Origin: Streptomyces fructofermentans
GTDB lineage: Bacteria; Actinomycetota; Actinomycetes; Streptomycetales; Streptomycetaceae
Reading direction: 5' to 3'
Assembly: GCF_014651055.1 (NCBI RefSeq)
Contig: NZ_BMWD01000011.1
Location: 124,001 to 188,000 of the forward strand
DNA: 64,000 nt
Shown here: positions 7,575-15,452 of the stretch, one piece after another
Layout of the letters: the number at the start of each line of letters is the position of its first letter
Position numbering within the stretch: position 1 is the stretch's first letter
Position numbers and translations under genes: made by a program
The notes under the pieces: model-generated
What the model was told of the DNA's origin: nothing
Seen by the model: the letters and a program-made list of their open reading frames with translations, nothing else
Database searches by the model: none

Positions 7575-8926
7575 GGCCCCTCACCGCCCCACCGCGCGCC
7601 CTGGACGGCTCCCGCGTCGCCCGGGCCGTCGACAACGTCCGGGCCGCCGACACCGCCGAGCAGTGCCCGCAGCCGCTCCCACCCCGGCCCGTGCGCGAAG
7701 GCCTCGGCACCCCAGCGCAACGCGGGAACCGTCACGACCAGGCCCGCCCTGTCCCGCTCCAGCACATGCACCTCGGCGACCCGGCGGCGTCCGGCCCGGT
7801 CCCGGGTCAGATGGATCACCACCGAAAGGGCGGCCGCCACCTGGCTGTGCAGCGCGGCCCGGTCGAGCCCCGCCGCCGTGCCGAGGGCCTCCAGCCGGGC
7901 CGGCACTCCGGAGGCCGCGTTGGCGTGGACGGTGCCGCAGCCGCCCTCGTGGCCCGTGTTCAACGCGGCCAGCAGGGCGACCACTTCGGGTCCGCGCACC
8001 TCGCCGACGACGAGCCGGTCGGGCCGCATCCGCAGCGCCTGGCGCACCAGGTCCTGGAGCGTGACGAGTCCGGCGCCCTCCTGGTTGGCGGGCCTGGACT
8101 CCAGCCGGACGACGTGCGGATGGTCGGGGCGCAGTTCCGCCGAGTCCTCGGCGAGCACGATCCGTTCGCCCGGTCCGACGAGACCGAGCAGAGCGCTGAG
8201 GAGCGTCGTCTTCCCGCTGCCCGTACCGCCGCTGATGAGGAACGACAGCCGTGCGTCGAGCAGCGCGCGCAGCAGCCGGTCGCCGCCCGGGGGCAGCGTG
8301 CCCGCCGCCACCAGTTCGCCGAGTGCGAACGCCCTCGGCCTGACGACCCGCAGGGAGAGGCAGGTGGAGCCGACCGCGACCGGGGGCAGCACCGCGTGCA
8401 GCCGGGTGCCGTCGGGCAACCGGGCGTCGACCCAGGGGTGCGCGTCGTCGAGCCGTCGTCCGGCCACGGCCGCGAGCCGCTGCGCGAGGCGTCGTACGGC
8501 CGCCGCGTCCGGGAAGGAGACCCCGGTCAGCTCCAGGCCGCCGCCGCGGTCCACCCACACCCGGTCGGGCGCCTGGACCAGCACGTCGGTCACCGAGGAG
8601 TCACCGAGCAGGGGCTCCAGGGGCCCGGTCCCGACCAGCTCGGACCTCAGCCTCTCCGCCGCGCCCAGTACCTCGGTGTCCCCGAGCACCCGACCCTGTT
8701 CCCGCAGGGCCTGCGCCACGCGTGCCGGGGTCGGTTCGGCGCCACTGGCGGCGAGCCACTGCCGGACCCCGTCCAGCAGCCCGGAGTCCGCCGACGCCCC
8801 GGCGCCCGCTCCCGCAGCTCCGGGCGCCCCGCCGGACGGCACGGCGGCCACAGGAGGCGCAGGAGGCGCTGAGGGCGGGTAGAACACCCTGGCCGCCGGG
8901 CCGCGCGCACGCGTGCCGCCGCTCAT
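7571..8926 (-). CDS. tadA: TadA family secretion ATPase
   Basis: A 451-aa VirB11/GspE-type ATPase that powers pilus or secretion-platform assembly. The N-terminal 45 residues are Ala/Pro-rich. Walker A is GGTGSGKT at residues 233-240. The Walker B/His-box region follows, with RLVVGEVRGPEVVALLAAL and GCGTVHANAASG. The ATG overlaps the stop of the CpaE-like gene by 4 nt (ATGA). It is cytoplasmic, docking on TadB/TadC. The length is normal for TadA. Confidence 0.92.
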   Translation of the reverse strand: MSGGTRARGPAARVFYPPSAPPAPPVAAVPSGGAPGAAGAGAGASADSGLLDGVRQWLAASGAEPTPARVAQALREQGRVLGDTEVLGAAERLRSELVGTGPLEPLLGDSSVTDVLVQAPDRVWVDRGGGLELTGVSFPDAAAVRRLAQRLAAVAGRRLDDAHPWVDARLPDGTRLHAVLPPVAVGSTCLSLRVVRPRAFALGELVAAGTLPPGGDRLLRALLDARLSFLISGGTGSGKTTLLSALLGLVGPGERIVLAEDSAELRPDHPHVVRLESRPANQEGAGLVTLQDLVRQALRMRPDRLVVGEVRGPEVVALLAALNTGHEGGCGTVHANAASGVPARLEALGTAAGLDRAALHSQVAAALSVVIHLTRDRAGRRRVAEVHVLERDRAGLVVTVPALRWGAEAFAHGPGWERLRALLGGVGGPDVVDGPGDAGAVQGARWGGEGP

Positions 8927-10023
8927 ACGCCCCCTCCGGCGAGCGCGGCCCGCTGCCAGAAGGCCGAGCAGAAGCGCGCGAGCGGTCCGCGTCCGTCCCC
9001 GCCCGGCGGGTCCCCCCGCTCCTGGGTCGCCGGCAGCCCCGCCTCCACCGGCACCTCGCCCGCAAGGGGCAGCCCCAGCAGCCGGGCGACCTCCCTGTCG
9101 TCCAGGCCGGGCGCGTACGGTCCGCGCACCGCGACCCTGAGGTCCCGCAGGACCATGCCGACCGCCGAGGCCACCCGCCGGGCGGCGGCGACGGCCCGCA
9201 GTTCGGCGGGGACCACGAGCAGGCCCAGGTCGATCTGGGCGAGGGCCTCCGCGACGCCCTCGTCGACGCGGCGCGGCAGATCCACGACCACCGCTCCGCC
9301 GCGGCGGCGCGCCGCCGCCAGTACGGCGCGCACAGCCTCCGGCGGGACGGTCACGCAGTCGCCGCGGTCCCAGCTGAGGACCCGCAGGGCGTGCAGCTCG
9401 GGCAGCGACTCCTCCAGCGCCCCGCCTCCGACGCGTCCCCTGGAGCCGGCGAAGTCCGGCCACCGCAGGCCTTCGGCGCCCTCGCCCCCGAGGAGTACGT
9501 CGAGTCCGCCGCCCAGCGGATCCGCGTCGACGAGGAGGGTGCGCCGTCCCTGGCGCGCCGACGTGACGGCCAGGGCGCAGGCGAGCGTGGACGATCCGGC
9601 GCCCCCTCGGCCTCCGATCACACCCACGGTGAGGGCGGGCGGGCCGACCCCCTCCGCCACGTCGGCGATCCGGTCGACCAGCCACTGCTCGCCGTCGGGC
9701 AGCAGCAGGACGTGGTCGGCGCCGATCTCGACGGCCCGCCGCCAGACACCGGAGTCGTCCTGGTCCCGGCCCACCAGCACCACTCCGCGTCTGCGCGCGG
9801 CCCCCCTCACCCGTGGTGCGGCGTCGTCCCCGACGAGCACCAGGGGTGCCGTCTCCCAGCCGCCGCGCTCCGGCACCCCGTGGTGGACCTCGGGGCGGGC
9901 GCCCGCGGCGGCGCACAGCCGCAGCAGGTCGTCCAGCAGGTCCGCGTCCTCGGTGACGATCAGCGGTCCGCCCCGCCGCCCCTCGGCGGCCGACGCCCGG
10001 TCGTGCGTGATGGCTCCTGCCAC
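8923..10023 (-). CDS. CpaE/Ssd-like MinD-family protein, first gene of the Tad operon
   Basis: About 366 aa. The N-terminal half (IVTEDADLLDDLLRLC...) resembles a receiver-like domain as in CpaE; the C-terminal half is a MinD/ParA ATPase with GVIGGRGGAGSSTLACALAV (deviant Walker A; the usual KTT is SST, so the catalytic lysine is absent) and LLVDADPLGGGLD. Such proteins localise Tad machines and are annotated in actinobacteria as septum-site determining (Ssd, Rv3660c). GTG at 10023 gives a clean N-terminus; the frame continues to a start at 10149 that would add a Gly/Arg-rich extension. It overlaps tadA by 4 nt. Confidence 0.82.
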   Translation of the reverse strand: MAGAITHDRASAAEGRRGGPLIVTEDADLLDDLLRLCAAAGARPEVHHGVPERGGWETAPLVLVGDDAAPRVRGAARRRGVVLVGRDQDDSGVWRRAVEIGADHVLLLPDGEQWLVDRIADVAEGVGPPALTVGVIGGRGGAGSSTLACALAVTSARQGRRTLLVDADPLGGGLDVLLGGEGAEGLRWPDFAGSRGRVGGGALEESLPELHALRVLSWDRGDCVTVPPEAVRAVLAAARRRGGAVVVDLPRRVDEGVAEALAQIDLGLLVVPAELRAVAAARRVASAVGMVLRDLRVAVRGPYAPGLDDREVARLLGLPLAGEVPVEAGLPATQERGDPPGGDGRGPLARFCSAFWQRAALAGGGV

Positions 10024-10445
10024 GATCCCCAGCCCCTTCGCTGCTTGCCCGCGAGGCCCCTCGGCCCCGCGATTCCCGTGCGCGGGAAGAACCGGCAACC
10101 GGCCCTCCATATGAACCGCCGATACGGACCGTCCATGGCCGCCGGACAAACGGAACCGGCCATGAACTTCCGCGAGCGGTGCGCGCCGGAATCACGGTGC
10201 AGCGATCCGGGAAATCGTGTGGATCTTGGTCGATAACTGTGGACAACTCAACGGTTGTGAATATCGCCGGTACCCAAACTGATGAGCGTTGTACGAGTTC
10301 CACCAGGGGGCGTTGGGCGACTTCCTTAGCACATCCCCACGACTACCCACGGTGACGAATCCTGTGGTGGGCATGAAGAAATCCGGAGCCCGTACGACGG
10401 GTCCGGCGATCGGTGGAACGAGGGAGAAAACCCACCCGGACATGC

Positions 10446-10480
10446 GACGACCCCCGCCGGGGGGGAGAGCGGGGGTCGTC
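10446..10480. terminator. Strong GC hairpin in the cpaE-like/HAD intergenic region
   Basis: A perfect 12-bp stem (10446-10457 with 10469-10480) with an 11-nt G-rich loop. Both flanking genes are transcribed away from it, so it does not sit after either one. It may end an unannotated transcript or lie in an upstream leader of the HAD gene. Confidence 0.6.
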
Positions 10481-10614
10481 CCCACGGCCGACTCGGGGGG
10501 GGAGGAGTCGGACCGGGTTAGCACGGTCGCGAACGATCCGTGACTTCCATGGTGTACCCGAGAGCCTTCTCAGGCAAACCCACGCGCCCCACACTAGCCC
10601 GAATGGCGGGCGCA

Positions 10615-10620
10615 TATGCT
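10615..10620 (+). promoter_or_regulatory. Candidate -10 box of a leaderless promoter
   Basis: TATGCT (TAnnnT) ends 6 nt before the GTG at 10627, the spacing expected when transcription starts on the start codon itself. No clear -35 box is seen. Confidence 0.5.
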
Positions 10621-10626
10621 CAGGCC

Positions 10627-11439
10627 GTGGAAAACCACTCCTTGCCTCGCACAGCAGCCTTCTTTGACCTGGACAAGACGGTCATTGCGAAGTCGAGCAC
10701 GCTCACGTTCAGCAAGTCGTTCTACCAAGGCGGCCTGATCAACCGCCGGGCGGCCCTGCGCACCGCGTACACCCAGTTCGTGTTCCTCGCGGGCGGCGCG
10801 GACCACGACCAGATGGAACGGATGCGCAAGTACCTGTCCGCGATGTGCCGCGGCTGGAACGTCCAGCAGGTGAAGGAGATCGTCGCCGAGACCCTTCACG
10901 ACCTGATCGACCCGATCATCTACGACGAGGCCGCGTCCCTCATCGAGGAGCACCATGTCGCGGGGCGCGACGTGGTGATCGTGTCCACGTCCGGGGCGGA
11001 GGTCGTCGAGCCGATCGGCGAGCTGCTGGGCGCGGACCGGGTGGTGGCCACCCGCATGGTGGTCGGCGACGACGGCTGCTTCACCGGCGAGGTGGAGTAC
11101 TACGCGTACGGCCCGACGAAGGCCGAGGCCGTCAAGGAGCTGGCCGTGTCCGAGGGCTACGACCTCGAACGCTGCTACGCCTACAGCGACTCGGCGACCG
11201 ACATCCCGATGCTGGAGGCGGTCGGCCGCCCGCACGCCGTGAACCCGGACCGCGCGCTGCGGCGCGAGGCCATCGCGCGCGGGTGGCCCGTTCTCGACTT
11301 CAACCACCCGGTCCGGCTCAAGCAGCGGCTGTCCGTACCTCCGAGGCCGGCCCTCGTGGCGGCCGCCGCGATAGGAGCGGCCGCGGCCACGGCCGGCCTG
11401 GTCTGGTACGCGAGCCGGCGCCGCTCGGCGGCGAGCTGA
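10627..11439 (+). CDS. HAD-IB family hydrolase with C-terminal membrane anchor
   Basis: With the GTG at 10627 the protein is 270 aa. Motif I is FFDLDKT (Asp14, Asp16), motif III the Lys in GPTKAEAV, and motif IV YSDSATDIPML, all matching phosphoserine-phosphatase-like HAD-IB enzymes. The C-terminus has a hydrophobic helix (ALVAAAAIGAAAATAGLVWY) followed by Arg residues, so it is probably tail-anchored in the membrane. The start is supported by a TAnnnT box placed for leaderless translation; ATGs at 10540 and 10603 are alternatives. It appears to match S. coelicolor SCO3558, annotated as morphological differentiation-associated. The substrate is unknown. Confidence 0.88.
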   Translation: MENHSLPRTAAFFDLDKTVIAKSSTLTFSKSFYQGGLINRRAALRTAYTQFVFLAGGADHDQMERMRKYLSAMCRGWNVQQVKEIVAETLHDLIDPIIYDEAASLIEEHHVAGRDVVIVSTSGAEVVEPIGELLGADRVVATRMVVGDDGCFTGEVEYYAYGPTKAEAVKELAVSEGYDLERCYAYSDSATDIPMLEAVGRPHAVNPDRALRREAIARGWPVLDFNHPVRLKQRLSVPPRPALVAAAAIGAAAATAGLVWYASRRRSAAS

Positions 11440-11443
11440 GCCA

Positions 11444-11475
11444 TCGGGCGCCCCTCACGTGCGACGGGCGCCCGA
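11444..11475. terminator. Hairpin after the HAD hydrolase gene
   Basis: A 10-bp G+C stem (11444-11453 with 11466-11475) and 12-nt loop, 5 nt past the stop codon. Confidence 0.6.
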
Positions 11476-11514
11476 ATCACTCCCCTTTGAACCCAAAAGT
11501 AAAGAACTACGGCC

Positions 11515-11745
11515 AGGGGTTCCGCTTCCTCGGGACCAGGAGTACAAAGGTTTTAACGGCCCGCGAGACCAAGGACATCCGAGAGGATCACCTTAAGAAC
11601 GCAACCGAGGCCCCACGGACCGAGCATGGACACCAGGCACCCACGCGACGTCGACCCGTCGATTACGGGCCAGCCGCACCAGGTGACGGGCTGCAGTTCC
11701 CGACCTGATGGGCAATATTCCGAGGACGCTTGGTAACCAGGTGAA
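11515..11745 (+). ncRNA. ssrS: Probable 6S-like RNA region (ssrS/scr3559 position)
   Basis: This stretch is about 300 nt, relatively AT-rich and without a credible ORF, lying between the homologues of SCO3558 and SCO3559. In S. coelicolor a 6S-like RNA, scr3559, is reported at this place (from memory). A possible promoter, TTGAAC at 11487-11492 with TACGGC 15 nt on, would start a transcript near 11515-11520. Small hairpins are visible (atcc/ggat near 11577; caggt/acctg with cggg/cccg near 11682-11709), and a strong hairpin follows at 11753. The boundaries and strand are inferred, and I have not shown the long bulged 6S helix. Confidence 0.42.
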
Positions 11746-11752
11746 CATGCCA

Positions 11753-11780
11753 GCGGCGGTACGAGTCCTCGTACCGCCGC
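11753..11780. terminator. Hairpin between the 6S-like region and the Fic-like gene
   Basis: A 13-bp stem (11753-11765 with 11768-11780), effectively 12 bp with a 4-nt loop. It lies 17 nt past the stop of the minus-strand Fic-like gene and could serve both directions. Confidence 0.75.
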
Positions 11781-11796
11781 AACCCTGTCCGGGGAC

Positions 11797-12645
11797 CTAC
11801 GCGGCGCCGCGCTGGAGCGCCTCGCACACCGCCGTCGACTCCCGGGCGCCGAGTTCGACCGCCCTGCCGCAGTGCGTGATCCAGGCGGCCATGCCCTCCG
11901 GGGTACCCGACACATAGCCTTCGAGGGCCGCCGCGTAGGCGGCCCGTCCCAGTTCCGCGTGGCCGACCTCGGCCGGGCAGACCGACTTGGGGTCGAGTCC
12001 GCTGCCGATCAGGACGATGCGTTCGGCGGTGCGGGCGACCAGGCCGTTGTGGGAGCCGAACGGCCGCAGCGCGAGCAGTTCGCCGTGCACGACGGCGGCC
12101 GTGACCAGGGCGGGCGCGGAACTTCCCGCGATGACCAGGCGCGCGAGTCCGTCGAGGCGCCCCTCGACCTCGGCAGCGTCCGGCAGCGGCAGTTCGACCA
12201 GCGGTCCCGCGGCGCCGGCCGCGGAGGTCTCCGTGACGCCCTCGCCCGCCCGCCGCGGCCGGCCGACCGACTCGCCCTTGTCCGCGGCGGCCACCAGGTG
12301 CAGCCGCGCGAGGACCCGCAACGGCGACTGGCGCCAGATGGAGAGGAGTTGGCCGGCCTCGGCGGTCAGCCTGAGTGCCGCGCCGACCACACGGGCCTCG
12401 TCGTCGCCGCTGAAGTCGGTCCGCCTGCGCACCTCTTCGAGCGCCCAGTCGGCACCGGACAGCGCCGCGGAGCCGCGGGCCCCGCGCAGGGCCGCCTCTC
12501 CGGTGATCGCGTTGCTGCGGCGCCGCATGACGCGGTGTCCGTAGACCCTGTCCACGGCCTTGCGGACGGATTCCACGGACTCGGCCACACCGGGCAGCGA
12601 GCCCAGCGCCACGAGCGGGTCGGCGTGCGCACCTGTCGTACTCAT
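11797..12645 (-). CDS. Fic-like fold protein with degenerate active-site motif
   Basis: A 282-aa soluble, mostly helical protein. Near residues 187-205 the sequence reads HGELLALRPFGSHNGLVAR, recalling Fic AMP-transferases, whose motif is HPFxxGNGR after an H-x-E-L/F-x-x-I-H segment. Here the catalytic His is replaced by Arg and the GNGR loop is altered, so AMPylation seems unlikely. In S. coelicolor the equivalent gene (SCO3559) has been called an oxidoreductase, which I do not see supported. ATG at 12645 is chosen. It is divergent from the CooC-like ATPase gene, with about 100 nt between. Function unknown; a binding or regulatory role is possible. Confidence 0.6.
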   Translation of the reverse strand: MSTTGAHADPLVALGSLPGVAESVESVRKAVDRVYGHRVMRRRSNAITGEAALRGARGSAALSGADWALEEVRRRTDFSGDDEARVVGAALRLTAEAGQLLSIWRQSPLRVLARLHLVAAADKGESVGRPRRAGEGVTETSAAGAAGPLVELPLPDAAEVEGRLDGLARLVIAGSSAPALVTAAVVHGELLALRPFGSHNGLVARTAERIVLIGSGLDPKSVCPAEVGHAELGRAAYAAALEGYVSGTPEGMAAWITHCGRAVELGARESTAVCEALQRGAA

Positions 12646-12732
12646 GAGTACGACCCTACGCACACCCGGACCGCACCCCACGTTGGAGTGGTCTTCTTCA
12701 CGTCCGGTCGCCCTTCGGCCCCGTACCGCGAC

Positions 12733-12738
12733 TACGCT
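12733..12738 (+). promoter_or_regulatory. Candidate -10 box, leaderless start
   Basis: TACGCT lies 8 nt before the ATG at 12747, and no Shine-Dalgarno sequence is present. Confidence 0.4.
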
Positions 12739-12746
12739 TACTGAAC

Positions 12747-13727
12747 ATGAAAATTGCTTTCGTTGGGAAGGGCGGCAGCGGCAAGACCACCTTGTCCTCG
12801 CTCTTCGTCCGCCACCTCGCGACCACCGGGGCGCCCGTCGTCGCGGTGGACGCCGACATCAACCAGCACCTCGGGCCCGCGCTCGGCCTCGACGACGCGG
12901 AGGCCGGGCGGCTGCCCGGCATGGGCGACCGGCTGGGACTGATCAAGGACTACCTGCGCGGCTCCAACCCCCGCATCACGTCCGCCGCCGCGATGATCAA
13001 GACGACCCCGCCCGGCGAAGGGTCCCGGCTGCTGCGGGTGTGCGAGGACAACCCCGTGTACGAGGCCTGCGCGCGGCCCGTGGAGCTGGAGGGCGGCAGC
13101 ATCCGGCTGATGGCCACCGGACCGTTCACCGACGCCGACCTCGGGGTGGCCTGCTACCACTCCAAGACCGGCGCGGTCGAACTCTGCCTGAACCACCTCG
13201 TGGACGGCCCCGGCGAGTACGTCGTCGTCGACATGACCGCGGGTTCGGACTCCTTCGCGTCCGGCATGTTCACCCGCTTCGACATGACGTTCCTGGTCGC
13301 CGAACCGACCAGGAAGGGCGTCTCCGTCTACCGCCAGTACAAGGAGTACGCGCGCGACTTCGGCGTCACCCTGAAGGTCGTCGGCAACAAGGTGCAGGGA
13401 CAGGACGACGTCGACTTCCTGAGGAGCGAGGTCGGCGACGACCTGCTGCTGACGGTCGGGCACTCGGACTGGGTACGCGCCATGGAGAAGGGCAGGCCGC
13501 CCCGGTTCGCCGACCTGGAGGACCACAACCGCCGCGCCCTCCAGGACCTGCTGGCCGCCGCCGACGCCACGTACGGGCTGCGCGACTGGGAGCGCTACAC
13601 GCGCCAGATGGTGCACTTCCACCTGAAGAACGCCCAGTCGTGGGGGAACGAGCGGACGGGCGTCGACCTGGCTGCCCAGGTCGACCCCGCGTTCGTCCTG
13701 CGCGAGGCCGCGGCCGCCACGGCCTGA
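12747..13727 (+). CDS. CooC-like MinD-family ATPase
   Basis: A 326-aa protein beginning MKIAFVGKGGSGKTT, with a deviant Walker A (residues 7-15) as in CooC/MinD/NifH-like maturation and positioning ATPases. It continues with DADINQHLG and VVVDMTAGSDSF. Single cysteines near residues 94 and 106 recall metal-binding CooC proteins, but the CxC motif itself is not seen. It is convergent with the lipoprotein gene (31-nt gap) and divergent from the Fic-like gene. No carbon monoxide dehydrogenase or nitrogenase is nearby, so the client is unknown. Cytoplasmic. Confidence 0.82.
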   Translation: MKIAFVGKGGSGKTTLSSLFVRHLATTGAPVVAVDADINQHLGPALGLDDAEAGRLPGMGDRLGLIKDYLRGSNPRITSAAAMIKTTPPGEGSRLLRVCEDNPVYEACARPVELEGGSIRLMATGPFTDADLGVACYHSKTGAVELCLNHLVDGPGEYVVVDMTAGSDSFASGMFTRFDMTFLVAEPTRKGVSVYRQYKEYARDFGVTLKVVGNKVQGQDDVDFLRSEVGDDLLLTVGHSDWVRAMEKGRPPRFADLEDHNRRALQDLLAAADATYGLRDWERYTRQMVHFHLKNAQSWGNERTGVDLAAQVDPAFVLREAAAATA

Positions 13728-13758
13728 CCGGCCGCGGCTCCCCGCCCCGCGCCCGCCG

Positions 13759-15057
13759 CTACGGCTGCGCCGCCGGAGCGCCCGGGACACCCTTCGGGGC
13801 CGGGGCGGGGGAGCCGGACAGGAACGGCGCCCAGCCCTTGGCCGGCGCCTCGCCCACGCCGAGGCTGCGGAGCTTGTCCAGGGTCTCCGGGTCCTGCGCG
13901 TCGAGCCAGTCGGCGAGCTGCCGGAAGGAGACGCAGCGGACCTCGCTGCGGGTGCAGACGCGTTCGACGGTCTCCTGGACCGCCCGCATGTACGTGCCGC
14001 CGTTCCAGGACTCGAAGTGGTTGCCGATGATCAGGGGCGCGCGGTTGCCCTCGTAGGCGCGTTCGAAGCCCTTGAGCAGGCCGTCACGCATCTGGTCGCC
14101 CCAGTACTGGTGCTTGGCGGGGTCGCCCTTGGACGTGGTGCCGGACTGGTTGACCATGAAGTTGTAGTCCATGGTCAGCGTCTCGAACTTGCGGCCCGGC
14201 ACCGGGACGAGTTGGAGCGAGAGGTCCCACAGCCCCTGCTTCTTCCTGGGCCACACCTGGTTGTTGACGCCGCTGGTGTCGTACCGGAAGCCGAGTTCGC
14301 GGCCGGCCTGCATGAAGTTCTGCTGCCCCTCCAGGCAGGGCGTGCGGGCGCCGACCAGTTCCTTGTCGTAGTCGAAGGGCAGCGGGGAGGCGTCCTTCGT
14401 GCCCGTGTTGGTCTTCCACGACTTCACGAAGGACTTGGCCTGGGCGATCTCGTCCTTCCACTCCTCGACGGACCACTCGCCCACACCGCCCCCGGCACCG
14501 CAGAAGTGGCCGTTGAAGTGGGTGCCGATCTCGTTGCCCTCGAGCCAGGCCCCGCGCAGCTGCCGCACGGTGTCCTTGATGCCCTGCTCGTCGTTGAAGC
14601 CGATGTCGGACCGGCCCGGGGAGTGCTGCGGCGGCCGGTACAGGTCCCGCTTCTCCTCCGGCAGCATGTACACGCCGCTCAGGAAGTACGTCATCTTCGC
14701 GTTGTTGGCCTTGGCCACCTTGCGGAAGTGCGAGAACAGCCGCTGCCCGTCCTCGCCCGCCCCGTCCCAGGAGAAGACCACGAACTGGGGCGGCTTCTGA
14801 CCGGGCTTCAGCCGCTCGGCCCGGGGCATGTGGGGCTGCGCGCCGGTGAAGGCGGTGGAGCCGTCGCCGATCAGCCGGACCGGGCTCTTGGGGGCCGGAG
14901 CGCCCGGGGGCTTCTTCGCACCCTGTGCCCCTTCCTCGCGCGCGCCCTGCCCGGTCGCCCGGTCGGCGCCGGAGCCGCCGGTCGAGCAGCCGGCGAGCGC
15001 GGCGGCACAGGCCGCGACGGCGGTGACGCCCGCGGCGATCCTCTGAATGGCGGCCAT
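13759..15057 (-). CDS. Secreted lipoprotein, polysaccharide deacetylase-like
   Basis: A 432-aa protein with a lipoprotein signal peptide: basic start, hydrophobic core and lipobox LAGC (Cys23), followed by a Gly/Ser/Ala-rich spacer. The mature part has FVVFSWDGAGEDGQRLFSHF and later GNEIGTHFNGH, both like NodB-type polysaccharide deacetylase motifs (an Asp motif and an HxxxH-like motif). It ends Pro-rich. Streptomyces homologues are usually annotated only as lipoproteins. Enzyme activity is inferred from the fold. It would sit on the outside of the membrane and might act on cell wall glycans. Confidence 0.75.
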   Translation of the reverse strand: MAAIQRIAAGVTAVAACAAALAGCSTGGSGADRATGQGAREEGAQGAKKPPGAPAPKSPVRLIGDGSTAFTGAQPHMPRAERLKPGQKPPQFVVFSWDGAGEDGQRLFSHFRKVAKANNAKMTYFLSGVYMLPEEKRDLYRPPQHSPGRSDIGFNDEQGIKDTVRQLRGAWLEGNEIGTHFNGHFCGAGGGVGEWSVEEWKDEIAQAKSFVKSWKTNTGTKDASPLPFDYDKELVGARTPCLEGQQNFMQAGRELGFRYDTSGVNNQVWPRKKQGLWDLSLQLVPVPGRKFETLTMDYNFMVNQSGTTSKGDPAKHQYWGDQMRDGLLKGFERAYEGNRAPLIIGNHFESWNGGTYMRAVQETVERVCTRSEVRCVSFRQLADWLDAQDPETLDKLRSLGVGEAPAKGWAPFLSGSPAPAPKGVPGAPAAQP

Positions 15058-15452
15058 GTTCCGCCCACCTACTTCCTTCAGTCAGGCCAACGCGGAGGGG
15101 ACTGCCGCGCGGGAGAAGCCCCGAGAACCAACAGAACCGATGAGGTCGCCAAAGCCGGCAAAGCCGAGACAGCCGATAGAGCCGAGACAGCCGGGAAAAC
15201 CAACAAAGCCGACAAAGGCGACAGCCCCATCAAGGTCGCAGGGGTTCGGGAGGAAGTAAGTACGACAAGCCGATCGAAATGCTTAATCACTCTCCGGCAT
15301 GAAGACTTGACCCATTTGCGCTACTTTTTCACCTATCCCCTTTACTCTCCATTACGATTCATTTACCGAGCGTTGATAATCCCGCCGCTGTACGCCCGTG
15401 ACCCACGGCCGCGCCCCCAAGCGACCGCGTAGCCCCGGAGGAGACGGGAACC
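15058..15452. other. Intergenic region with imperfect repeats and an AT-rich block
   Basis: This lies between the divergent lipoprotein gene (minus) and the SulP-carbonic anhydrase gene (plus). Around 15130-15235 it carries an imperfect repeat of gccgaca/aaagcc units. From 15260 to 15385 it is markedly AT-rich for this genome (runs such as ctactttttcacctat), which suits promoters and regulator sites for either gene. A small hydrophobic minus-strand frame (15078-15290) is open but not convincing. Confidence 0.55.

Noticed and set aside
4348..8064. A 1238-codon plus-strand open frame
   Set aside because: Antisense to the Tad operon, whose genes have clear motifs and tight overlaps; the plus frame is Arg/Pro/Ala-rich without a domain.
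15260..15390. Replication origin or horizontally acquired fragment because of low GC
   Set aside because: It is only about 130 bp long, has no DnaA boxes that I can see, and lies between two normal divergent genes; a promoter zone is enough to explain it.
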